Positions 1-6,062 of a stretch of 6,894 bases of DNA are shown piece after piece. Within the stretch, counting starts at the first letter, position 1, and each line of letters starts with the position of its first letter. The DNA lies in the NCBI GenBank assembly GCA_020355945.1, contig CP070627.1:5434912-5441805 (forward strand), given 5' to 3'. Made by a program: the position numbers and the translations under genes. This stretch comes from Candidatus Aminicenantota bacterium. Lineage in GTDB: Bacteria > Acidobacteriota > Aminicenantia > UBA2199. The notes beneath the pieces were generated by a model that searched no databases, had not been told where the DNA came from, and saw only the letters and a program-made list of their open reading frames with translations.

Positions 1-157
1 CATTAAAACCATGGACGAAAGAAAAACAGGAGAGGAAGAGACAACGAATTTTGTCAAGGAAAACGTGGCCTGCCTGTTCCTGGATATTACCGCCGGCGAA
101 AAAGGCTATATGACTCAATTTCCCGCCTTTCAACATACGAAAATAAAATTTCGATAA
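1..157 (+). CDS. 3' end of an unidentified upstream gene (partial)
   Basis: A frame open from the left edge (first full codon at base 2) runs 51 codons to a TAA at 155-157. It reads IKTMDERKTG, then an acidic stretch, and ends QHTKIKFR. An ATG at 11 lies inside this frame but no Shine-Dalgarno sequence can be seen before it in the few bases available, so I treat the frame as the C-terminus of a gene that starts outside the window. I do not recognise the family. The stop is only 30 bases before fdhA, on the same strand, which suggests co-transcription with the formate dehydrogenase genes; an accessory role in FDH maturation is possible but only by position. A second forward frame is also open over much of this stretch, so the coding call is tentative. 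Confidence 0.42.
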   Translation, partial: IKTMDERKTGEEETTNFVKENVACLFLDITAGEKGYMTQFPAFQHTKIKFR

Positions 158-187
158 CAAAATATAGAATCCTAACAAGGAGGCGCT

Positions 188-3184
188 ATGGGATTTACAA
201 GAAGAGATTTTCTAAAAATCTGCGGCAGCGTTACCGCCGGTGCGCTGCTGACTCCGCTGGGTGACCTGGTGGGCCCTTCCAGGGCTTTTGCCAAAACCCT
301 TAAGACAAAGTGGGGCGTTGAATCCACCACCATCTGTCCCTACTGCGGCGTCGGCTGCGGACTCATTGTGACAGCTTACAAAGGACGGGTAACCAATACG
401 GAAGGTGACCCCGATCATCCGATCAACGAAGGAACCCTTTGCAGTAAAGGAAATGCCCTGTATCAAGTGGCCAATAACCCGCTTCGCCTGCAAACGGTCA
501 AATACCGGGCACCCGGTTCCGACCACTGGGAAGAAAAGAGCTGGGAATGGGCCATAGACAAAATTGCCCGCAATATCAAGAAAACGCGGGATGAATCCTT
601 TGTGGTAAAGGATGGCGGTAACGTTGTCAACCGGACGGAAGGCATTGCTATCCTGGGCGGAGCCGCCCTGGACAGCGAAGAATGCTACCTGCTTTCCAAG
701 TTTGCCAGAGGCCTGGGTGTGACGTATCTCGAACACCAGGCGCGGATATGACACTCTTCCACAGTCGCCAGTTTGGCGGAATCATTTGGAAGAGGCGCAA
801 TGACCAATCATTGGATCGATATCGGCAACAGCGACTGCATCATGATCATCGGGTCCAACGCAGCGGAAAACCACCCGATTTCCTTCAAATGGGTAACCAA
901 AGCCAAGGAAAACGGGGCAAAATTGATCAGTGTAGACCCCAGGTTCACCCGGACTTCATCCAAAGCCGATATCTATTCGAAGATGCGCTCCGGTACGGAC
1001 ATTGCCTTTATCGGCGGTATCATCAACTACTGCCTGGAGAATGAACTGTACCAAAAAGAATATGTGGTAGAATACACCAATGCATCGTTTCTCATCGATC
1101 CCCAATTCAAGTTTAATCAAGGACTCTTTTCCGGTTATGATGAGGCTAACCGGAAGTATGAAAAATCTACCTGGAAATACCAATTGGACGAAAACGGGAA
1201 TCCCAAACAGGACAAATCACTGCAGGATCCTAACTGTGTATTCCAACTGTTGAAAAAGCATTTCAAACGCTACACAGCGGATAAGGTGTGTGCCATAACC
1301 GGTGCCCATAAAAAAGATTGGCTGGCTGTGGCTAAAACCTACTGTGAAACCGGGAAAGCCGGGAAAGCCGGGACCATCATGTATGCCATGGGAACCACCC
1401 AACACACCCACGGCACCCAGAATATCCGCAGTTATGCCATCTTGCAGCTGCTGCTGGGAAATATCGGCGTGACCGGCGGTGGTATCAACGCCCTGCGCGG
1501 AGAATCCAATGTCCAGGGCTCCACGGACCACTGCCTGCTTTTCCACATTTTGCCCGGCTACCTGAAAACCCCAAAGGCTAATCAAAAAACCTACAAACAG
1601 TACCTGGAAGAAGTCACCCCCAAGACCAACGACCCCAAAAGTGCCAATTGGTGGGGTAATTACGCCAAATACAGCACCAGCCTCTTGAAAGCCTGGTACG
1701 GTGATAAAGCCACCAAAAACAACGAATTTGCCTACCAGTACCTGCCCAAGATTTCCGGTAACTACTCTCACATTTCACTATTCGAAGCCATGTACAAAGG
1801 AATCATCAAAGGAGCGATGCTGTTTGGACAGAATCCGGCCGTGGGCGGACCCAATGCCGCGAAAGAGAGAAAAGCCCTGGAGAATCTCGATTGGATGGTT
1901 GCCATCGACCTCTGGGAAACAGATACTTCGATATTCTGGAAACGTCCGGGCGCTGATCCCAAAAAAATCAACACCGAGGTATTCCTGCTCCCGGCCTGCT
2001 CATCCGTGGAAAAAGAAGGTTCCGTTGTGAACAGCGGCCGCTGGAGCCAGTGGCGCTATGCGGCAGTTAAACCCCTGGGCAAATCCAAATCAGACCTGGC
2101 CATCATCAATGATTTGTGCAAAGCGGTAAAAAAGGAATACGCCAAAGGCGGACAATTCCCGAACCCCATTCGGGACCTGGACTGGAACTACCCCGTAGAT
2201 GAACATCATGAACCTGACGTTCATGCCGTGGCCAAAGAGATCAACGGCTATTTCCTCAAGGATGTGACCATTAAAGGAAAGAATTTTAAAGCAGGCACCC
2301 TGGTTCCCAGTTTTGCCTTTTTAATGGATGATGGTTCCACGACTTCCGGGAATTGGCTCTACTGTGCCAGCTATACCGAAGCCGGTAATATGGCTGCCCG
2401 CAGGAGCCGAAAGCCCGACAAATTCAATGTGGGCTTATTTCCTAAATGGGCCTGGTGTTGGCCGGTGAACCGGCGGATCATTTACAACCGGGCTTCAGTG
2501 GACCCCAAGGGCGTACCCTGGGATAAAGAACACCCGGTGATTGCCTGGAATGACCTGACCAAAAAGTGGGATGGTGACGTGCCTGACGGTGGATGGCCGC
2601 CAGGAACCAAACATGCGTTTATCATGAAACCCGAAGGCCATGCTCGACTTTTTGGCCCCGGACTTGCGGACGGACCCTTCCCCGAACATTACGAACCCCT
2701 GGAGAGCCCGGTGAACAACCAGCTTAGCCAACAGCAAAACAACCCGGTCATCAAAATCTGGGAACCGGATAAGATCGGGACTTCAAAAGAATTCCCCATT
2801 GTCGGCACCACATACCGTGTCACCGAGCACTGGCAAGCCGGTGCCATGACCAGGAACCTTCCCTGGTTGGTGGAACTGGTTCCCGATGCCTTCGTGGAAA
2901 TGAGCGAAGAACTGGCAAAGCAAAAGAAAATCAAGAACGGCGATAAAGTTATTATCACTTCGAAACGCGGTAAAATGGAAACCTATGCTTTAGTGACCAA
3001 ACGAATAAAACCTTACAAAATCGGGAACAAGACGGTTCACCAGGTAGGCGTCATCTGGCATTTCGGTTACGGTGGATTGGCAACAGGTGGAAGCGCCAAT
3101 GTCTTAACGCCCCATGTCGGCGATGCCAATACCATGATACCCGAATACAAAGCCTTCTTGTGTGATATCAAGAAGATGGCTTGA
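188..3184 (+). CDS. fdhA: Formate dehydrogenase catalytic subunit, Tat-exported selenoprotein (molybdopterin/W or Mo)
   Basis: The catalytic subunit of a periplasmic formate dehydrogenase interconverts formate and CO2 at a bis-MGD Mo or W centre ligated by selenocysteine. The gene has 999 codons including the stop. The frame is interrupted only by TGA at 749-751, giving Sec188 in the family motif HQARI-U-HSSTVASL, so the product is 998 residues, close to E. coli FdnG (about 1015). A twin-arginine signal (TRRDFLK, residues 4-10) ends near AFA (about 33-35). A [4Fe-4S] site is formed by Cys50, Cys53, Cys57 and Cys85, followed by the conserved Lys87. GRGAMTNHW lies at 201-209. RGESNVQG at 437-444 probably carries the active-site Arg equivalent to Arg333 of E. 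coli FdhF. The C-terminal molybdopterin-dinucleotide-binding domain spans about 876-998. The start is fixed by the Tat motif and by AAGGAGG at 177-183, four bases upstream. fdhB follows after 17 bases. Whether the metal is Mo or W cannot be told from sequence. Confidence 0.97.
749..794 (+). promoter_or_regulatory. Selenocysteine UGA codon and bacterial SECIS hairpin
   Basis: TGA at 749-751 is followed within the coding region by a two-part stem-loop. The outer stem CTCTTCC (754-760) pairs perfectly with GGAAGAG (788-794). The apical stem CGCC (766-769) pairs with GGCG (775-778) around the loop AGTTT. Numbering from the U of UGA as 1, position 17 is U (765) and positions 23 and 24 are G and U (771, 772). 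These match the bulged U17 and loop G23/U24 reported as SelB contacts in the E. coli fdhF element. The geometry and the FDH protein context together make selenocysteine insertion the clear reading. SelA, SelB, SelC and SelD must be encoded elsewhere. Confidence 0.93.
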
Positions 3185-3189
3185 GAATA

Positions 3190-3204
3190 GGGAGGTATAT
3201 TATG
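3190..3204 (+). promoter_or_regulatory. Ribosome-binding site that sets the fdhB start
   Basis: GGGAGG at 3190-3195 is followed by six bases and ATG at 3202-3204. The frame could be extended upstream to a TTG at 3181 that overlaps the fdhA stop, but that start has no comparable ribosome-binding site. It would also add seven residues before the MAKKGYLYDG beginning, after which the first cluster follows directly. The ATG at 3202 is therefore preferred. Confidence 0.8.
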
Positions 3205-3987
3205 GCTAAAAAAGGATACTTATATGACGGAACGCTTTGTATTGCCTGCCGTGCCTGCCAGGTGGCATGCAAACAGTGGAACGAGCTCCCCGCGGAAAAA
3301 ACAACGTTTTTCGCCCGGGAAGGCGGCTACCAGAATCCACCGAACTTAACGACCACAACGTGGAACTTAATCGAATTCACCGAGAAAGAAAATAACGGGA
3401 ATTTGGCGTGGCTCTTCCGGCGGCACGGGTGCAATCACTGCACTGATGCGGCATGCATCGAAGCCTGCCCCGTGGAACCGGTAAAAGCCATGACACGTCA
3501 TCCCCAATATGGCACGGTGTATGTCAACCAGGACCTCTGTATCGGGTGTGGATCCTGCGTGGAAGCCTGCCCCTTCAAAACCCCCGGTGTGGATGAAAAA
3601 CTTGAAAAATCCTACAAATGCTGTGCCTGCATTGACCGGGTGGACAACGGCAAGGTGACCGCCTGTGTCAACACCTGCCCCACAGGTGCACTCCAATTTA
3701 ATGACCGGGATAAACTGCTGGAAAAAGCACATAAACGGCTTAAAGAATTGAAAGCCAAAGGTGTGACCGCCTTTATCTACGGAGAAAAGGAACTCAAGGG
3801 CCTGGGCATGATATACGTACTGCCGGGGGAACTCAAGGACTATAATTTACCTGAGAAACCAAAAATTTCCGCTCATCTCCGGGAGATAGAGAAGTTGATC
3901 AAACCGTACCGGGATCAGGGAAAGCTGACCCCTGACGTAGTCAAAACAGCCTGGGCATCGATAAAGAGGCGATACAACATTGCCTGA
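3202..3987 (+). CDS. fdhB: Formate dehydrogenase iron-sulfur (beta) subunit, four [4Fe-4S] clusters
   Basis: This is the electron-transfer partner of FdhA, 261 residues. Four ferredoxin-type cysteine groups are visible: Cys13/16/19/23, Cys77/80/85/89, Cys113/116/119/123, and a fourth formed by Cys140 (or 141), Cys143, Cys155 and Cys159. This is the FdnH/HybA-like arrangement. It has no signal peptide and, unlike E. coli FdnH (about 294 residues), no C-terminal hydrophobic helix; the tail from about residue 195 is charged and soluble. It is therefore probably exported as a passenger with Tat-bearing FdhA and works as a soluble periplasmic heterodimer, as in Desulfovibrio two-subunit FDHs. No cytochrome b (gamma) subunit follows, so electrons probably go to periplasmic c-type cytochromes (inference). 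The stop codon TGA (3985-3987) falls at the junction of a 13-bp tandem duplication, so the C-terminus may differ slightly from close relatives. Confidence 0.95.
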   Translation: MAKKGYLYDGTLCIACRACQVACKQWNELPAEKTTFFAREGGYQNPPNLTTTTWNLIEFTEKENNGNLAWLFRRHGCNHCTDAACIEACPVEPVKAMTRHPQYGTVYVNQDLCIGCGSCVEACPFKTPGVDEKLEKSYKCCACIDRVDNGKVTACVNTCPTGALQFNDRDKLLEKAHKRLKELKAKGVTAFIYGEKELKGLGMIYVLPGELKDYNLPEKPKISAHLREIEKLIKPYRDQGKLTPDVVKTAWASIKRRYNIA

Positions 3988-3999
3988 CAACATTGCCTG
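3974..3999 (+). repeat. Perfect 13-bp tandem duplication across the fdhB stop
   Basis: ACAACATTGCCTG occurs twice head to tail (3974-3986 and 3987-3999). The fdhB stop TGA uses the last two bases of copy one and the first base of copy two. With a single copy the frame would instead read through TGG and stay open for about 29 further codons before a TGA. This looks like a slippage-type duplication; whether it changed the protein end cannot be judged without relatives. Confidence 0.9.
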
Positions 4000-4015
4000 G
4001 CAACTTGACGAAGAA

Positions 4016-4054
4016 GGTAATAGGGTGGTGGGGGAAACTCCCCGCCCTATTACC
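4016..4054 (+). terminator. Strong hairpin after fdhB, probable terminator or mRNA 3'-end stabiliser
   Basis: GGTAATAGGG (4016-4025) pairs perfectly with CCCTATTACC (4045-4054). An inner GGGG/CCCC stem (4030-4033 with 4040-4043) extends it after a small internal loop. The structure begins 28 bases after the fdhB stop. No U-run follows (next bases TCTTGCCATAAGG), so it does not fit a classic intrinsic terminator; it may protect the fdhAB mRNA end or terminate partially before the porin gene. Confidence 0.6.
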
Positions 4055-4126
4055 TCTTGCCATAAGGACATAATTAGAAAATATTGAAATGAACGGACAA
4101 TAAAAAAAAACGCTATAAGAGAATTT

Positions 4127-4132
4127 AGGAGG
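4127..4132 (+). promoter_or_regulatory. Ribosome-binding site of the porin gene
   Basis: AGGAGG lies eight bases before the ATG at 4141, inside an AT-rich leader (about 4060-4140). It supports this start and suggests high translation, as expected for an abundant outer-membrane protein. Confidence 0.8.
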
Positions 4133-4140
4133 ATTTAGAA

Positions 4141-5235
4141 ATGAAAAAAACAAAAGTGATGGTATTTTGTACCTGTTTTTTAATTGCATGCGCGATTCCT
4201 TCCGGCCTTCACAGTGCCATCAAATTGACAGACCAATTCAGTGTTTACGGGTTTATCAAGCTTGATGCCCATTACCAGGACAGCGGCATGAACAGCATCC
4301 TTGCTCCCCGCTATGCAAAACCGGGTGAGGGCAATCTCGCCCTTACTGCCATGAATACCCGGTTCGGTTTTAAATGGGAAGGGGCAAAAATTTGTAGAGG
4401 ATGGAAGATTGGCGCTCAACTGGAATGGGACCTTTTCGACGGGGCCAGTGCAAATCAAATGAAATTCAGGACACGTCATGCCAACTTTACCCTGACAAAT
4501 GGAGGTTCCACTTTTTTATTCGGTCAATTCTGGGATTTGTTTGCGCCTCTTGGTCCAACCACACTCATGACCAACGGTTATCTCTGGCAGGTGGGAAATG
4601 TAGGTTTCCGCCGGGCACAGATGCGTTATACTTACTCTTCGGATAAGTTCTCTTTTGGAGCCAGTATTAACGATCCCACTTCTGCGGGAGCCCGGGCAAC
4701 CAAGATGCCCATCGTTGAATCAAGATTAGGTGTAACCCTAGTACCAGGTAAAACCATCGGTGTATCCGCAGCTTACGGAAAAGAGAGAAATGGCGCCGGT
4801 ACTCCGCTGCAAACGGATGTAACCATTATGGGCGTGTGCCTTGACTGGAATCTTAGTTTTCCTACTATTACCCTAAAGGGGGAATTTGCCACCGGGGAAA
4901 ATTTGAGAAACTTCCTTTCCCGGGCTCATGTCTGGGAGGATACGATTAATGGTCAGTTCGATGGTAAAAAAGTAAATTCTTTCTGGGGTCAGATCGTATA
5001 TGGAAAAAAATGTACCTTATGGGTGGGTTATGCTTTTGAAAAATTCACAGATACCAGTCAATTGAGTGCCCTGGATTTAAAAGATACCTACTGTATGTTT
5101 GCCGGTATTAAATGCGTGCTCTGCGATGGAGTTTCTTTTGGCTTAGAATATGCACACTTTATCAGTAAGTATTATATGGGCCCCCCGGATGATAAGACAA
5201 ATCAATTCATAGGCAGCTTTATCTACAGTTTTTAA
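4141..5235 (+). CDS. Outer-membrane beta-barrel porin (DcaP-like/general porin type)
   Basis: A 364-residue protein with an export signal (MKKTK, hydrophobic stretch about 6-20) followed by DQFSVYGFIKLDAHY, a typical first strand of porins that open with a YGFIKLDA-type segment. The rest shows alternating polar/hydrophobic strands with aromatic girdle residues (for example FTLTNGGSTFLFGQFWDLF, MRYTYSSDKFSFGASI), and the last residue is Phe after FIGSFIY, the classical BAM-recognised C-terminal strand. Its role is probably passive uptake of small solutes across the outer membrane; the substrate cannot be inferred. DcaP-like is my nearest guess and is not certain. Two oddities: the signal contains LIAC ending at Cys17, which fits a lipobox, although cleavage near HSA (about 24-26) is the usual reading for a porin; and the mature part has six cysteines (85, 233, 291, 318, 325, 328), unusual for this class. 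It follows fdhB by 153 bases and may be partly co-transcribed with fdhAB. Confidence 0.85.
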   Translation: MKKTKVMVFCTCFLIACAIPSGLHSAIKLTDQFSVYGFIKLDAHYQDSGMNSILAPRYAKPGEGNLALTAMNTRFGFKWEGAKICRGWKIGAQLEWDLFDGASANQMKFRTRHANFTLTNGGSTFLFGQFWDLFAPLGPTTLMTNGYLWQVGNVGFRRAQMRYTYSSDKFSFGASINDPTSAGARATKMPIVESRLGVTLVPGKTIGVSAAYGKERNGAGTPLQTDVTIMGVCLDWNLSFPTITLKGEFATGENLRNFLSRAHVWEDTINGQFDGKKVNSFWGQIVYGKKCTLWVGYAFEKFTDTSQLSALDLKDTYCMFAGIKCVLCDGVSFGLEYAHFISKYYMGPPDDKTNQFIGSFIYSF

Positions 5236-5255
5236 AAATAGCCTTTAAGACCCGG

Positions 5256-5304
5256 GCACGAAGGCACAAAGGGGCACAAATGGGTGTGTCTTTGTGCCTG
5301 GTGC
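5256..5304. repeat. GCACAAAG inverted/direct repeat hairpin
   Basis: GGCACAAAG (5263-5271) pairs with CTTTGTGCC (5290-5298). An outer GCAC/GTGC pair (5256-5259 with 5301-5304) extends the stem across a small internal loop. A second GGCACAAA (5273-5280) offers an alternative fold with the same right arm. It starts about 20 bases after the porin stop and could act as a 3' end structure for the porin transcript, but no U-run follows. The motif resembles short GGCACAAAG-rich intergenic repeats that I recall from several environmental bacterial genomes; that recollection needs checking. Confidence 0.65.
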
Positions 5305-5340
5305 ACCAAATACACACAAAGGGGAGAAGCATACAATTAC

Positions 5341-5383
5341 AAAAATAAAAGGCAATTCTTCAAAAATCGCATTGAGAGAAGAA
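5341..5383 (-). terminator. Possible weak terminator for the hydrogenase/protease operon
   Basis: Read on the - strand after the protease stop, TTCTTC (5383-5378) pairs with GAAGAA (5361-5356) around a 16-base loop, followed by TTGCCTTTTATTTTT. The stem is short and AU-rich, so this is only a candidate. Confidence 0.25.
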
Positions 5384-5397
5384 GTTAATGTTCGTCT

Positions 5398-5913
5398 CTA
5401 TCCATGATTGTTACCGGGGATGGCGGTATTGTGGGAAGACAATTCATTTATTTCTTCCAAAACCAGTTCAATTAACCGGGGAATCTTTTCTTGAATCTCC
5501 GGCGATAGTTCCATCCCGGTGGTAATTTTCTTTGGCTCTATACCGAATACGATGGTTTCGGGGGTTTTGCCGATAAGCCCGGAAAGATGAAGGACTTCCA
5601 GGATGCCGATCTGATGAACAGAGGTCTTAAAAGAATCAGGGCAATTGGGGGCATCTTTCACGTTAAACCTGTAAATCGAACCCGGGTTCCCCCCTCCCTT
5701 TAATGAATCAATAACCACCAGGTAATCGGTTTCGCAAATAATATTGAGAAGGCCAAATCCATCGGTTCCTCCTTCGATAACTTCTATCCCCGGTGGGATA
5801 TCCATTTCCTGGAGTTCCCTGATCACATGCACTCCTACCCCTTCATCCGCGAGGAGTTCATTACCTACCCCTAAAATCGTTATTTTATATTTTTCATCCG
5901 GTTGATTGATCAC
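5398..5913 (-). CDS. [NiFe] hydrogenase maturation endopeptidase (HyaD/HybD/HycI family, peptidase M52)
   Basis: This nickel-dependent protease clips the C-terminal extension of a [NiFe] large subunit after Ni insertion, in the cytoplasm before export. The product is 171 residues, the usual family size. The family's metal ligands line up with E. coli HybD: Glu24 in GVGNELLADEGVG (HybD Glu16), Asp69 in VVIDSLKGG (HybD Asp62) and His100 in SVHQIG (HybD His93). IEGGTDG and the late FGIEP motif also fit. The likely start is GTG at 5913-5911: the frame has a TGA a few codons upstream and no other early start. The only ribosome-binding candidate is a weak AAAAGAG, so translation may be modest. The gene lies 149 bases downstream of the large-subunit gene on the same strand, so that subunit is its probable substrate. 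The tail after about residue 158 is polar and probably variable. Confidence 0.93.
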   Translation of the reverse strand: MINQPDEKYKITILGVGNELLADEGVGVHVIRELQEMDIPPGIEVIEGGTDGFGLLNIICETDYLVVIDSLKGGGNPGSIYRFNVKDAPNCPDSFKTSVHQIGILEVLHLSGLIGKTPETIVFGIEPKKITTGMELSPEIQEKIPRLIELVLEEINELSSHNTAIPGNNHG

Positions 5914-5933
5914 ACTCTTTTTTCTTTTGCCGC

Positions 5934-5949
5934 ATCAACATATCAACAT
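5934..5949. repeat. 8-bp tandem duplication upstream of the protease gene
   Basis: ATCAACAT occurs twice head to tail (5934-5941 and 5942-5949), about 21 bases upstream of the protease GTG. It is probably a slippage product; no function is evident. Confidence 0.7.
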
Positions 5950-5979
5950 TATCGATCCTGGAATGCGGTCTGAGAATTC

Positions 5980-6029
5980 AAGGCCGAGGTTAAGGTTTTT
6001 TACTTAACCTTCACCTCAGCCTTAACCTT
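5980..6029. repeat. Imperfect palindrome with AAGGTTAAG repeats between large-subunit and protease genes
   Basis: AAGGCCGAGGTTAAGGTT (5980-5997) pairs with AACCTTCACCTCAGCCTT (6006-6023), 16 of 18 positions complementary, with an 8-base loop. CTTAACCTT also occurs as a direct repeat (6003-6011 and 6021-6029), and an inverted partial copy lies in the left arm, so more than one fold is possible. On the - strand transcript this sits 34-83 bases after the large-subunit stop, with no U-run behind it. It could be an intergenic repeat element, an attenuating hairpin or an mRNA processing/stability site that sets the protease level below that of the structural subunits. Confidence 0.75.
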
Positions 6030-6062
6030 TATTCTCGTACCAGTTCCCGGTCAACTACTCAA

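Larger units (their letters stand above)
5236..5397. other. Convergent intergenic gap between porin and hydrogenase-protease genes
   Basis: No credible gene is visible. The left half carries GCACAAAG-type repeats that fold into a hairpin (5256-5304). The right half is AT-rich, with a short TTCTTC/GAAGAA inverted repeat (5356-5361 and 5378-5383) after the protease stop. Both operons end here, so the gap should contain their 3' ends. Confidence 0.7.

Noticed and set aside
749..751. TGA in fdhA as a nonsense mutation or evidence of two separate genes
   Set aside because: The frame continues for 810 codons with full family similarity, the stop sits exactly at the Sec position of FDHs, and a SECIS hairpin follows.
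212..754. Long open frame on the - strand opposite the fdhA 5' region, and similar frames opposite other genes
   Set aside because: Their products lack recognisable motifs and they lie wholly opposite well-supported genes; treated as shadows.
2033..2044. 12-bp perfect palindrome CAGCGGCCGCTG
   Set aside because: It lies inside conserved coding sequence of fdhA (NSGRWSQWR) and is explained by codon content.
3988..4083. Open frame through the post-fdhB hairpin as a separate small gene
   Set aside because: It has no start with a ribosome-binding site and is dominated by the inverted repeat; kept only as a possible former extension of fdhB.
4084..4119. Possible sigma-70 promoter before the porin gene (TTGAAA at 4084 and TATAAG at 4114)
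   Set aside because: The spacing is 24 bases, too long for a standard promoter, and the implied start would fall on the ribosome-binding site.
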